Shown piece after piece: positions 47,001 through 63,593 of a stretch of DNA of 64,000 bases (position 1 is the first letter of the stretch; every line of letters starts with the position of its first letter). Made by a program: the position numbers and the translations under genes. The notes below the pieces were generated by a model. That model worked only from the letters and a program-made list of their open reading frames with translations. It did not search any database and had not been told where the DNA came from. Source of the stretch: Diplosphaera chodatii. Taxonomy: Eukaryota > Chlorophyta > Trebouxiophyceae > Prasiolales > Stichococcaceae. The DNA lies in contig JAALGY010000010.1 of assembly GCA_032358165.1 (NCBI GenBank), positions 496,001 through 560,000 on the forward strand, read 5' to 3'.

Positions 47001-50000
47001 TGCTCCTCACCGAGCTTGAGCTCCGTGGAACTGACAGCGGCTTGCGCTGCGGCCAGTTGGTCCTGCAGGTAGATTGCGCCTCCATCACCTCCTCACAGCA
47101 GTTTCTGCCTGGCAGTTTGGCGCGCATTTGGCTCTGCCTCAGCTGTTCATGCCATACATCGTCAGGCCGTTGCTGCCCCTCGGCATCGGCTGCCAGCGTC
47201 GACAGGTGAAAGGAGCCGTCTGCCGTACCTGGAGTGGCTCGAGCTCTGCGACGCGCGCCCGCAGCAGGTCCGCCTCATCAGACAGCGTCTTCAGAGCTGC
47301 CAGGTTCAGCTGCGCCTCATCAAGCTCCGACCGCCGGTCTCTGCAACGTTCGCCAGATGGTGTCAAGACCAAGCCACCATACACATTCACGTGCGTGGCT
47401 GGGCACATCACAAGGGGCACATTGTCAGGCCGTGTCGATTCAGCCTGCAGACTGGTGCCAGGATACGACGCACTTGATGACCTTCTGGAGCCGCTCCACA
47501 CGCTGCTCCAGCGCCCTGCGCTCCAGCTCCACCGCGCGCTCCCTGTCCCGCGCCTGCAATGGAACAGCACCACAGGAGGGGTCGTACCACATTGGCGGAT
47601 GACCATTGCACTCGCTCGAGTGGATGATGGGGAGCAAAGGCCGCCACTGTGCAATACGCTGATGCATGAGACATACCTCATGTGAAGGGGTGCAGGTGAG
47701 GGCAAGCGGACTTGACAGCTGCACACCTGTGCGACCTGCTTGTGGGCATGTTCGACGGTCTTGGCCAGCTCCACAGCCTCCGCCTCGCGCTGCTGCAGCA
47801 GCTGGCGCTGCTGCCGGCCCTCCGCCAGTGCTGCGTCCAGCGCTGCCTGGCTGGCTGCCAGCTCCTCCTGCACCACAAGCGCTGTACACCACGTGCACGC
47901 TGCGCTCGAGCTGACCATAGCACCATAGCTACACCAGGGCAGATTCCATACAAATATTGAAGGCAGACGCTGCAATAGCGTGTGCATGTTTCCACCCACC
48001 TGGGCCTCAGCTGCCGCCTGCTGTGCTGCCTGTGCTGCCTCTGTAGCCGCCCGTCCCCCCTGCTGGCCCTGCTGCACCTGCCGCAGAGCGTCGGCCAGCT
48101 CTGCTTCCAGCTCGCCGGCACGGTCTGCCGTTTGCTTGCACTCCGCCGCCTGCTGCTGCGCCTCGCTGAGCTCGCGCTGCAGCTGCGACACCTGCTCGCC
48201 AGCTGCCTGCGCCTCCCGCCGGGCCTCGTCGGGTACCGCTGCCTGCTGCTGCGCCGCCGCCAGCTCATCCTGCGCCTGCTGGAGCTGCTGCCGGGCTGTG
48301 GTCGCCTCCTGCTGCGCCTGCTGCAACTGCTGTGCCAGGTCCTCGGCCATGTCAGGCTGCCGCAGCTGCTCCTGCGCTGCCGCCAGCTGCTGCTGTCTGT
48401 CATCGAGCTGCGCACACGCAGCCTTCAGCTCCTGCTGCAGCTCGCTGGTCTCTGCCTGCAGGCCAGCGTGAAGACAAGTCGGCTGCAGCTACACGGGTGA
48501 CAGGGCCACCTGCGCAAGGAAGCAATGGAAGTGTGATGTACACATCTTACATACACCGGGTATGAAAATCTGGAAGTACCTGCGCCTCGCCGGCCTGCTG
48601 CAGCTGCTGCTGCGCCTGCGACAGCTGCTCGCGGGACTGCGCCAGCTGGCGCTGCGCATCTGCCAGCTGCTGTTCTGCCTCTGCACGCCCGGCCTGCAAG
48701 TGGAGCGCTACCTGTGGTGCCATAAAAGCATGTTTACTATTTGTACAGTCTTTGGGATGTCCAAAAACTGCACGACAATCTGCAGTCCGGGCCTCCAGCA
48801 GCATTGGCCATGACGCTTGCCGGCATCAAGTGCACTCGTGTTGATATGGCATCACCCAGGCACCCAGCATCATAGCATCACCTCGCGCAGCTGCTCTTCC
48901 TCAGCATCGGCCTCTGCCAGCTGCGCGCGAGCACCTTCGAGTTCATGCTCAAGTTCTGCGGCTGCTGCCTCAGCATCCTGCGCTGCTGTTTGGGCCTCTG
49001 CCAACCGTGAAGCAGCGGTCGCTGCCTCCTGCCGCGCAGCCATGGCATCTTCCCGTGCCGTGTCTGCATCCGCCTCCGCCTTCTGCTGTGCCGCCAATGC
49101 TGCAGAGTCATGCGTCGTGTCAGCGGATGAGCGAGCGTGCTCCTGGGCAACAGGAGTGTCGCCACGTAGCTGATCGGCCGTGGCTTCTGCTGCTGCCGCA
49201 CGCATTTCCGCATCGCGCACTCGCTGCTCCAGTGCCTCAAGCTGACCTGGTGAGGCGTCTGCAGCAGGGCTTTCGAGTACCCGCGCATCTGCTGCAGCTG
49301 ACTCGGCTACGGCTGCGCGACGCTCAGCTGCTTCGCGCTGCTTCGTGCCTTCCGCTACTGCCTGCTGATGGTGCTGCTCCCTGAGCTGTGAGGCTTCCAA
49401 GGCCGATGAGAGCTCTGCCAGCTTGGCTTCTGCCTCCTGCCACTGCTTTGAGGCCTCCTCAGCGGCAGTTGCCTGCAGTGTGCACGCAGATATCATCCCA
49501 AGCCTCAGAATGACGAACGCCCTGACAAGCGTGCAGGTCACCAGCCACACATGGGCGACAAACAGTGTCCACCTGTTTCTGGAGCCGCTCAGCGTCTGCC
49601 GTGATGTCGCGCAGCTGGGTGTCCAGTTGCTGCACCTGCAACCGCAACTCCGTGACAGTCGCCTCTGCATCTGCACTGCACCTCTGCGCCGCCCGCGCTG
49701 CATCCTCGCGAGCCTGCTGGGCATCAGCAGTGACACGCTGCAGGGTGGCCTCCAGCTCAGCTGCATGGTGCTGTTGCTCAGCTGCCGACTGCTCTGCGAG
49801 TGAAGCGCGCTCAGCAAGACTCTCCGCCTTGTGCTCTGCAGCCGCAAGGCTTTCAGCTGCGGCTGCTGACAGACGATCTGATTCCTCAGCCTGCCGCTGC
49901 AGCTCACTGACTCGCCCCTCTGCATACTCTGCTTGCTGCTGTAGCTCTTCCATCTGCGTCCCTGCATCTGGATCAGCAGTCAAGTCGAGTCCAGCAGCAG

Positions 50001-51705
50001 GCTGCTCTGCTGGCGCTGCAGCCGCAGCTGTGCTGGCCTTTGCATCTGCAAGCTGCTGCTGTAGGAGCGCAGTCGCCTCGGCACCCTGCTGACGCTCTGT
50101 TGCTAGCTCTGCAGCCGCAGCAGCAGCCGTACCCTCTGCATCTTCCACACGCGTCTGAAGCTCTGCTGTCTCACGCAACAGCCGATGCTCCACTGCCGAC
50201 AGCTGCCGCTGAAGCTTGCCCATCTCCTTGGCATGATGCTCTTGCATAACCTGTGCAGTGCTGGCCACAGCTGAGTCGTGCAGTCCCCACAGAGTGAGCC
50301 GCAAAAGCATTCATGATACATGTGTAGGGTGCGGAAACTAGAAAGCTGAAAGACCTGTGCCTCGTCAGAGGATGACGCCAGCTGCGTCTCGGCATCAGTC
50401 AGGCGCTGCTGCAGCACAACAGTCTGCCGGCGGTGCTCCGCCTCTGCCTCGTCAAGGACCGACGCAAGCCGCCCTTCCGCAGCTGCCAGCCGCTCCTGCA
50501 GCTCTGCCGCTGCAGCGTCCTGGGCCGCCTGCGCAGCCTGACTGAACAATTCCCTCTTCACAGACGCCATCTGGCGTCGCATGACTGGAGCCTCAGCAGT
50601 ACTACAGAAGTGAACCACAATGGCATTTCCGAATATAAAAGCTCTACCTCTGACTCTGAGGTTGCTGCGGCCAGACGGGCCTCCACCTTCTTGAGCTTGG
50701 CCTGCAGCTCGGCCGTCTCATCCGCCTGCCACTGCTGCGCCTCTCCCGCTTCCTCTGCTGCTGCTGCCAACTTTGCCTCTGCTTCCTGCAGGCGCTGCTG
50801 AAGTGCTGCAACGTCCTCGCCATCTGTTGAGACTGCGGGCTCGCTTTCAGCTGCTGCGCTGTCTGCTAATCTGCCAGCTGTGTCGCCAGCCGCACTGACT
50901 GCGGCCTCTGCCTGCTGCAGCTTGGCTGACAGGTCCCTGAGCTCCGCCTCTAGCTGCTCGCTGCGCTCTGCCTGGCCGCGCACCTCGGCAAGGTTGGAGC
51001 GCAGGATGTCCACCTTGGCCTTGAGCGTTGCATTCGCCTGCCATTACACACAGGCGGAGTGGAGCAGTGAGGACTCTAGTTCCAACCTGAGCATGTGCAG
51101 GTGCACGAAATCCTGCAATTAACAGGCAACGTTACCGACCCGCTCAAGCTTGGCGGTCTGATCAGCGGCATGCTGCTGCTCCACGCTGTTGGCGGCATCG
51201 GCGTCGCCAGCTGAGGATAGGCGCTGGATCTGTTTGCGCAACCGGCTGTTCTCCTCTTCTGCATGCCGCGCCTCAAAGAGCTTCGCCTGCAGCTGCTCGT
51301 TCTGCTGCTGCAGCACGCGGACCGCCTCCTGCGGCGGCAGCTTCTCCAAAGCGCTGGCATCGGCTGCGGGCATGCCATCATCCGCTGCATATTGAACATC
51401 TACAGCATTTGACCGGCAACAAAGCCGACAAAGGATACCTCAGCATGTCTTCTTCCGCGTGACGATGGCGGAATGCTTGCATATTCCAACCGGAACCAAC
51501 ATCCTGCCGACATCAATCATGGAACAGTCGAGGCCACATTCGCACCAGATTGGCGTCCAGATTTTGATCCCGTCTGGTACGTGCTCAGCTGATCGAAGGT
51601 GGGCAAGCGGCTGCTGGCCTCGGTGGCAGAAGCTGCAAACTTGTTGCCTGCCTGCTTCGCCTGCTCGGCAAACTTATTCAGTGTGCCAAGCCCGAAGCGG
51701 TTCAT
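44009..51705 (-). CDS. GRIP-domain golgin, long coiled-coil Golgi protein
   Basis: Tethering protein of the trans-Golgi, recruited by ARL1 through a C-terminal GRIP domain. ATG at 51705: MNRFGLGTLNKFAEQAKQAG, NKFAASATEASSRLPTFDQL. Then about 7 kb of exons, almost all Glu/Gln/Ala/Leu heptads, for example EKLPPQEAVRVLQQQNEQLQ, EDLAQQLQQAQQEATTARQQ and ERLRDRAAAILKEELTEM, typical of very long coiled coil. The GRIP domain is at the end: RREKRAEVDVNYVKDVIV-SGFETDKLPVHSSLLPVLAR, LLSFTPNDLRRLD, stop at 44009. The Tyr in NYVKDV matches the conserved ARL1-contact tyrosine, and LLPVLARLLSFTP is the second GRIP helix pair. Exon joins through the repetitive coil were not all resolved. Codon bias in the coil creates long Ser/Cys/Ala-rich open frames on the opposite strand that are not genes. 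Confidence 0.88.
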
Positions 51706-52788
51706 GGTTGCGGCAACGCTGCACCTATGATGTCGTGACTGACGCCCCAGCAACAGGCGATGCTGTGCAGCCTACAAATCGACGTGTCCAGCCATAATGA
51801 GCCGAAGCCGTGACTAAGATGTTGTGCTGGACTCTGGTCACGCTGGCATGGTGGATCCCGAATGTTCAAACCACCTACTTGTGATCTGCTTGCCGCGACC
51901 CACTGCAATGGCACACCAGATGTGACAGCAGCACACCCAAACAGAGACGTGCACAAAGGTATAATATGTCACGCATGCTCTTCGCATCAGAATCACCAGT
52001 CGAATCATGCAAGGGCATAGCACCACAGGGAGGGTGCCGCCAAACTTTCTGTTGCATCCTGGGCAGAAACCGGTAGCGTACTCTGTGTTATCAACAACCG
52101 ATGGGAACGAGGACCCTGGATCCGGTGCTTTTTACTCTCTTACAAACGGTCCTCGTGTCGCACACGGTAACTGAACCAGCTGCCGAGCATGCACTGCTCA
52201 AGCCAGGGCACTTTGATATCATGACCAGGAGAGGCGTCTCTCGCCCCCAACCGCCCCGTGCCCAGTGGCCAATGCCTGCTGCCCACCGCAGGCAGACTGA
52301 CCCGAGCACAGAGCGCACTGCTCAAGAATCAAAGAATACGTGGGGTGTAGGAGTGGCCCACAAGTGCGCAGGGCTGCGCACGCTGCTCTGTCAAACAATT
52401 GGCTGAAGGCATCAAAAACTCGAGACCGAACACTCTGGACCGTAGGCCTGCTGCAAGAGAGGGGCGAAGGGGCAGCCTCCCGAAAGTACACACTTTCTGC
52501 TCTGACTATGCTGAGATTGGCAGGAAAACAGAGGGCGGGCCCGCCCGCCTACATGGGCAGGCCACCCTGGCCCTGCATCGTCGGGCCGCTGCTGCTCCTA
52601 ATCACATGCCTGGCGCATGCGCCCCAAGTGCCAGGTGTTCTTCATGTAGTATGTGGGCACACGCAATCATGACCGTGCTTGTGGCTGCTGTGCTGCAGCC
52701 TGTTGTGTTGCACCCCCTGCTGCAATTGTTTGGCAGGCGGGCGCGGTGCTGAGGCTGGCCGATGGCCACATATCAGGGTGCCACACAC
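51706..52788. other. Spacer, golgin upstream / helicase 3' flank
   Basis: 1.08 kb between the golgin start and the helicase stop. Short frames only (up to about 117 residues), none with splice or family support. Probably golgin promoter and helicase 3' UTR. Confidence 0.5.
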
Positions 52789-56453
<3,665 letters not shown>

Positions 56454-56758
56454 CGTTGCTGTCCTGAAGGGTGCACGCTGAACAAACGCCCGCTGCCTGC
56501 TGCAGGGGCAGACGCGTTTCAACTCAAAAGGCCGGTCTCGGCAGCACGGCCGACCTTGCCTGGAGCCAATATAGGTTTACAGCCCGCTCATTATAGCTCA
56601 GCTTGGTTCCAGTACAGCATGTTGCCTCAGATTCATGCCCGTGACTGAGGTTGTCACACAATACAGAGATCGACTTCACAGTTGCATTGATGCGCAGTCT
56701 CCCCACCTGTGGTATCAGCCCCATGGCTGTGCATTGCGAGAGGATCTGATCTGGCACA
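56454..56758. promoter_or_regulatory. Compact divergent promoter, DDX3 / DPE2
   Basis: 305 bp between the helicase start (minus) and DPE2 start (plus), assumed to hold both promoters and 5' leaders. No specific box was identified. Confidence 0.5.
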
Positions 56759-59700
56759 ATGGGTGCGAACCCTGGCACTGCACCCACAAATTCAGCAGGC
56801 AAGCCAGCAGCGGCTGCACCTGCACACAGAGCCGGGGCTGCTCTTACAGTGCGCGTCAGCGTGTGCTATCCCACGCGATGGGGTCAGACCGTGAAGCTCG
56901 TTGGCGACGGCGCTGTGCTTGGCAAGTGGCAGCCTAGCTGCGGGGTGCCACTGACATGCCAGCATGTCAACGACAAGTTGGTCTGGTCAGCGTCGCTGGC
57001 TTTGCCCAAAACGTCTGAGCTGACGTACAAGTACGTGGTGGTGAATGAGGGCGGCGCTGTTGAGGATGCCGAGACTTGGCCACGCACCATGCCAATGTCG
57101 GACGGGCTGTCCCATGGCGCCACGGCCGTCCTGTACGATGAGTGGCAGGTGCAAGCTGTGGAACATGTTCCCTATCAGTAAGCTAGGTGCCGCTGCCAAG
57201 ATATTGCCTTGCTGCCCTCCCGGTCATTTGCAGGCCCTGTGTGACGCCGTGCACCTTTTTTGCAATCCACACCAGGACAAGTCGGATCCGGGTAACGTGC
57301 TGGCGACCAGTGCATTCCAAAAGGTTATCTTCTCAGGAAACCCGAACCCCGGGCCAGATGCACAGGCATCCCAGCTGCTGGCGCCGTCCAAGGGTCGCAC
57401 CGTCCTGCGCCTGCGCGTCTGGTGGGTGTCGGCATCACCAAACACACATGCACGCACGTGCGTGATCGCCACGTGACAAATTTCTGTTCTTCCATTGCAA
57501 AGCACCTGCCTGTTGACATTGCTATGTGTCAACAGGGATTGGGGCCTGGCAGAGGGTGATGCCATCCATGTGATGGGCTCATTGCCGTCCCTGGGCAGCT
57601 GGAAGCTGCAGCAAGCGCAGCGCATGACACGGTTAGCCACACCTCACTGGCAGCTTGAGGTGAGCATCGTGTTGCAGCAGCAAGGCACATCCACGCCATT
57701 TACCAGGAGTGTTCACCTGGCCATCGTTAGATGGAGCATGCTTGCAATGCAGGTGCTGGTGGACGCCGCAGACTTTCCTGTCAGCTACCAGTATGTGCTT
57801 GTGACGCGTGACCAGCAGCAGATCCCAGAGCAGGGCCCTAAACGGGAGGTTGCCCTGCCTGAAGGTGCTGTCCGTCCACCATCTGCATCCTGCTTGATAG
57901 CTTTTGCGTGCTAGAATCCATCGGCCCAATGTGGACCGCAGCTGTCAGAATGTAAACGAATGTACCACTGTGTAGGTGAGGATGCCACAGAGTCGTTGCA
58001 GCTGGCGCCTGGCCCCAACAGCCGAGCTTCAGACGCAGAGGAAGGTGCAGATGCTACACAGGCTCCAGCCGAGTCAGCCACAGCACCCACCCTGATAGTC
58101 CAGAACGATGGTGGTCTGCGTCGTGAGTCCAGGTGAAAAGCAGTCATGTAATGCTGTTGGCAGCTGGTGTGGACTGGCGAGAGTTGCATGTCGATCAATC
58201 AATCAGCCAGTGTATTTCTGCCATTGGTCTGCCAGGCAAGTAGGCTGTCCTGTGATGACTGCAGATGGCGGGGCACGGGCGTGGCTTGCCCAGTGTTCAG
58301 CCTGCGCACGCATGACAGTGTTGGAGTCGGCGAATTCATGGATATCAATCGCTTGGTGGATGTGTGCTGCCTGGCTGGTGAGTGGATCCATGCACAGTGC
58401 ATATCATATATGAAAAGGGTGCTCTGCACAGTTTGCACCATGCTGCTTGTGCAGCCTTCTGTCTGATGGTACATGTTAGCATGCAGGCATGCGCCTGATC
58501 CAGCTGCTGCCAGTGAATGACACTTCAGTCAACATGATGTGGTGGGATTCGTACCCATACAGCTCCCTCTCGGTGAGGTTGTTGAACAGGAGAGACCGCA
58601 TCTGCCACATGTCAAGTGACACTATCTTTTTCAGTGCTCAAATGATGAGATTCTTTGCAGGTACATGCACTGCATCCCATCTACATGTCGCTCAGGGCGC
58701 TCACAGACAACATGCCAGCAGATCTGCAGGTGCTTGCCTTTCAGTGCGAGCCGAGAAGCATCAGTGCACTGTGAAATGCACTTCAACTTGTCGTAGAGTC
58801 GTAAGTTGGGTGGTGTCGGTACTTGGGCTGCAGGAGCAAATACAGGCTGCAAAGGACAAGCTGGCTCAGGCAGATGTGGACTATGAGGGCACCATGGCCG
58901 CTAAGCTGATGATTGCGCGGCTGCTGTTTGACCGCGAGGGTGCCGCACTGCTGCAGGTTTGCAGCAGATCTTTAAAGTGTAAATAGTTGAGTGCACACAA
59001 GCCATGAGAATTGCATTCCCAAACGTACAGCCCGAGTGTCAGCAAGTGAATACATATGATGGCAGTGCAACTGGCTGCTTGTGTTGCAGACAGCAGAGTT
59101 CAAGCAGTGGTACGAGGACAATCAGAGCTGGGTGCAGCCGTACGCTGCTTTCTGCTTCCTACGTGACCTCTTTGGCAGCGCAGAGCACTGGAAGTGGGGC
59201 TCACTCAGCCAGCCCAGTCAGCAGGTGCACCCGTTTGTAGTGTGTTCTGTGAGATCGATCTCACATGACGGATGCAGTGACTTGCAACCTTGTTGGCGTC
59301 AGGTGTGACGTTCGTGTTGATCACGCAGGACTTGAACCGGATCACGAGTCCAGACAGGGACTTTCATGCCAGCATCCAGTTTGTATACTATGTACAGTAC
59401 CAGCTACATCGCCAGCTACTGGCGGTGTCGCAGTATGCTGCAGAGCACCATGTCATTCTGAAGGGCGACCTGCCCATTGGTGAGCCTAAAACTGACAGTG
59501 CAGAGGTCCTTATTTGGCAGCATGGCCCATCTTCCACTCAGCACCTTGGGTTGGCAAGTAGAGACTCCCGATGCTCGTCGGGCCTTGAGTGCTGCCACCT
59601 TCGTGCAGGTGTGGACAAGCGCAGCGTAGACACATGGTTGCACCCCACACAGTTTCGCATGAACGTGGGCACGGGTGCGCCGCCTGACATGTTTGCAACG

Positions 59701-62136
59701 CTGGGCCAGAACTGGGGCTTCCCCACATATGTGTGGGCGGAAATGGAGAAGGATGGCTACCGCTTCTGGCGCCAGCGGCTCACGCACATGTCCCAGTGCG
59801 TGCCTCTCCTAAAACCCTTTACTATCAGACCATCCTTCTGTTTGCCGGTACACACAGGCTTGTAGCCTCTCGAGTTGTCCATGATCCAAATGATGCCATG
59901 TAGGTATTTCTCGGCGTATCGCATTGACCACATACTCGGCTTCTTCCGCATCTGGGAGATTCCTGGCGACTGCGTCACAGGTGGCTGCAACACGGTCATA
60001 GCTCATGGTGATTGAGCTTTCAGCTGCAAACTTGTCAACAGCTTGCCAGCAACTGTACGCTACATCATGCAGGGCTTTTGGGGCATTTCAGGCCCTCCAT
60101 CCCCATCAGGCGACATGAGCTGGAAAGCCATGGCATCTGGGACATTGACAGGTTCGTTGTGACAGCGCAAGGCTCTTATTCTGGTTCACAGTGACATGTG
60201 GCTGTAAGCATCAAAACTATCCTGAACAAGTGGTCCTGCTGTGTGCGCTGCAGGCTGTGCGACCCGTATGTCACTTGGCAGCTGATTCAGGAGCAGTTTG
60301 GTGACCTGGCGGCGGAGGTGGCTTCGAAGTATTTTGAGGAGAATGCAGCGGCACGGAGATATGTGTTCCGTGCACCCTACAGCAGGTTCGTGTGGCGTCG
60401 AACAGCCCGTGGCGACAGTGTGTGGCCAGCGGTGCAAGTGTGTTGACCTCATACATTGTATAGCACACCGAGGCTGATACAGCTACCGAACCGAGGTTGG
60501 ATTCGTGGCTGATGCAGCGAGGCAGCCATCTCAGCGATCGAGGCGCGGCCAAAGAGTCCGGAGTGGCTGCAGGAGGAGGTAGCACGCACGCGCAAGGGGC
60601 TCATGCAGCTGCGGCAGAACGTCGTGCTGCTGCGCAATGGCGATGAGCCGGATAGCTTCTTCCCGGTGTGCCTCCCCTACAAACTGGCATCTGTTGGCAT
60701 CTCAGTGGCGTGTGTAGTGGCCTCTGGCTCCTCAGCTGCTAGATCATCCAAGCAGCGACCAGTACCACTGACGCGTCATCTGTGGTACTGCAGCGCTTCC
60801 AGCTGATGGAGACCAGCAGCTTCAGGGAGCTGGACGGAGGGTGGCGGGATCGGCTTGCCTGGCTGCATGATGACTACTTCTACCGGCGGCAGGTGCCGAG
60901 CGTTTTAGCAGTAACAAGATCGCCATCTCACCATGCTTCATAGGCCCTGCTACCTGCGGTGGCTTGCCCAGGTGCCGTGCAGCCACGTTGCACGGTTGAT
61001 GTGCATGTACATCCCGACATGCACTGCAGGAGGATGTCTGGCGGTCGAATGCGCTGCGCACGCTGCCGGTGCTCATGGGTGCCACCGACATGATGGTCTG
61101 CGGCGAGGACCTGGGCATGATCCCCGCGTGTGTGCACCCTGTTATGGAGCGGCTGGGCCTGCTTGGTGAGCTCCAGTTCACATGATGCTGCCGCTTGTAA
61201 TGGCCATGCCCCTGCTCCAGGCAGCATGCTCGTTGCCCCTATGCCCAGTGTGACGCACTTCAATGCAGCCAGGTGCTTGGCCTCCTGTTCTGCAGGCTTG
61301 AGAATACAGCGCATGCCGTCAGAAGTTGGCCAGGAGTTTGGCGACCCCTCCGGCTACCCGTACATGGTGGTGTGCTCACCTTCGTGCCATGACACCAGCA
61401 CCACACGGGCCTGGTTTGAGGAGGACGACGGCCGCCGGGAGCGGTTTTGCTCTGATGTGCTCAGCATCCAGGTGCGTGGCGTCTGTCTGTGTGTTGCTGG
61501 CTGACAAGCAAACAGCAGTGACACAGTGCATGTGATAGGTTCTCAAGCGTGCAGTACCAAACGAGGTGGAGCCTGCTGAGCCTGCTGTGGGTGTCCTATG
61601 CAGGGTGACGTGCCAAAGCGGTGCTCGCCAGAAATCATGCGCAGCATCATCCGGCAGCACTTAGCGTCGCCTGCTATGTGGTGCATCCTGCCCATCCAGG
61701 TGCAAGCTTCGCCCTGTCACATGTTGCAAGCGGCCCCTGCAAGTGTGTCGGGCATTGGGCAGGACGTGCACGAGTTGGTGCTCATCCTACGTTGCATGGC
61801 GCAGGATCTGGTAGCACTGTCACCCAAGTACATGGGGCGGCCTGCGGCGGAGGAGACCATCAACGACCCCAACAACCCACGGCACTACTGGCGATATCGC
61901 ATCCACTATACCCTGGAGGACGTGCTTGAGGACGAGCCGCTGATTTCGGATCTGCAGGCGCTGCTCCTGGGTGTGTGCTGTGTGTGGTTGACTGGATGTT
62001 TTGCATGATGACATGCACCAAACCCCAAGTCCCTCAGGTGCTCCCAACATCATGTGTATGAGGGCGCATTTTACACAAGCCTGCAGGCACCGGGCGCTGT
62101 AGCGCAGCTGAGCTGCCAGAGCTGCATACGCAATAG
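56759..62136 (+). CDS. DPE2: 4-alpha-glucanotransferase DPE2 (disproportionating enzyme 2)
   Basis: Cytosolic GH77 enzyme that transfers glucose from maltose to glycans, the step that uses maltose exported from starch breakdown. ATG at 56759, then CBM20 domain 1 (VRVSVCYPTRWGQTVKLVGD, GAVLGKWQPSCGVPL) and CBM20 domain 2 (TVLRLRVW-DWGLAEGDAI, GSLPSLGSWKL). GH77 follows: WRGTGVACPVFSLRTHDSVG, LIQLLPVNDTSVNMMWWDSY, YAAFCFLRDLFGSAEHWKWG, VILKGDLPIG, NWGFPTYVWAEMEKDGY and YRIDHILGFFRIWEIP, with the nucleophile Asp. A DPE2-type insertion contains AAEVASKYFEENAAARRYVF. Then ICGEDLGMIPACVHPVME (acid/base Glu), GLRIQRMPSE, CSPSCHDTSTTRAWFEED (stabilising Asp), PAAEETINDPNNPRHYWRYR and a last exon GTGRCSAAELPEL, stop at 62136. 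Domains, insertion and all catalytic residues fit DPE2. More than 15 introns. Confidence 0.95.
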
Positions 62137-62587
62137 CAGCGGATAGCCTGCTCAGCGTCATCAGCAGGGGAACCAGCATCCAGACATAGGGCAGAGCGGC
62201 AGATAGTATATGTATGGATGTTGTCAGCAGGGGATCACTTAGGCACTCATCTTCCTTTGCAGCGCCACAATATAGAAGCAGTATGCCTAGAAAGGATGCC
62301 GTGCAAGGTGCAGCATTGGGGCCAGCGTCTGGCAGGTGTACGCTGGAGGTTATACTACATCAGGTTCTTCGTGAGAATTGCGAACATATTGTGTTTCAGT
62401 TTGGCATTCGCAACCAATTGCATGTGGCATCGCTCGCTGCCCAGCCCAGCTAAATCCCGCGAAGTAGATGCTTACATGTAGCGCAGTGAGTGTCTATGAC
62501 ATAGGAACATGAACGCTGTGCAATTCATCTGAATCAGTGCTGAAACACTGCACATCTGCGGCGCGCCTGCGTCCGACCACTCACAAG
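62137..62587. other. Convergent spacer, DPE2 / thioredoxin
   Basis: 451 bp with no supported coding frame or repeat. Presumed 3' UTRs. Confidence 0.5.
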
Positions 62588-63593
62588 TCACTTGTGCTCG
62601 TCAATCAGCTTCTGCAGCTGCTCAATCTTGGCGCCTGTCATCTCTGCCACCTTCTCCGACTTCTTGTACAGTTGAAAGGTTGGCGCCACCCGTACGCCTG
62701 CAAATGGTCAGGATAACATCAGGCAAGTACCAGCAGGCATCATGGGTTAGCGTAGCTTTTCACTGTTGCCATGTAGTGCATCGAGGTAGGAGTTCAGCTA
62801 CGCACCCAGCTCCTTGCCAAGCTCCTTGTTATACTTGTTGCAGTTGAGCTTCACGAAAGTGACGTTCTTCTGCTCATCAGCCATCTTGCAGAGCATCGGG
62901 TACATAACCTTGCATGGGCCGCACCTGCAATCACATCATGGCCCACGGTGCCCACATGGTGACCGGACATAGCCTGAACAGCTGTCACTTCAAAGAGTGA
63001 TATTGAGGAGCTCACCAGTCGGTAAAGAAGTCGATGACGACCAGCTGATCGCCGGCGTCCTCGAGGCACGAGTGAAAGTCGTCCTTTGTGAGCTCCCGCA
63101 GGTCTGCATAGTCCCCCGCGCCGCCGCCGATGTCGCCTGCAGCAGCGGTCACCACGGACCGTCTCGAGCCGCTGCTGCACTGCTGCCTGCCGCACTTGCC
63201 CGTGGCACTCCATGGGTGCTGGAGCGAGCTGGCTGTGGACGCCCGCACCTGCACCGGCGCCAGACGAGGGTGAGCTGCCACCACCTTTGAGCGCGGCCTC
63301 CTTGTCCTTGAGGGCATTGGCGACCGAGCCCCGGAGGTTCGTCAGCTCTGCAAGGTCGTCCTCCCGGGAGGCACGCACCACCATCTGCAGCGCCCGCTAC
63401 GCGCAAGCGGGTGCACGGCAGGGGCGCATCAGTCGGGGGAGGAACTGATCCCGCAGCATTCAGGCAATCAAGCAGACAGTCAGACAGTCCTGACGCCGCC
63501 GCATCCCAACCGGATGTGCACACCGGGCCCACACATGAGCGTGGGGTACACGCTTGGCAGCGTGTGCTGGGCGCCTACCTGTGTGATGCGCAT
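62588..63593 (-). CDS. Plastid thioredoxin, f-type-like
   Basis: Disulfide reductase. Core exons: DLRELTKDDFHSCLEDAGDQ, LVVIDFFTDW-CGPCKVMYP (redox CGPC), NVTFVKLNCNKYNKELGKEL, VRVAPTFQLYKKSEKVAEMT (cis-Pro) and GAKIEQLQKLIDEHK, stop at 62588. LNCN.YNK.L.KELG.RV.PTF and the TGAK ending resemble chloroplast thioredoxin f, which activates Calvin-cycle enzymes; the subtype is inferred. The 5' end is ambiguous. One model joins MRITQ (63593) to MVVRASREDDLAELTNLRG, then SSPSSGAG, then skips an intron (about 63253-63140) into GDIGGGAGDYADL. The other starts at an ATG at 63317 and reads RRSVVTAAAGD, a plausible transit-peptide end, with a possible further upstream exon from 63658. Convergent with DPE2. 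Confidence 0.86.

Noticed and set aside
47980..48471. Plus-strand Ser/Cys/Ala-rich frame of 163 codons, with similar ones along 45-51 kb
   Set aside because: Mirror of the golgin coiled coil; composition is dictated by Gln/Glu/Ala codons on the minus strand.
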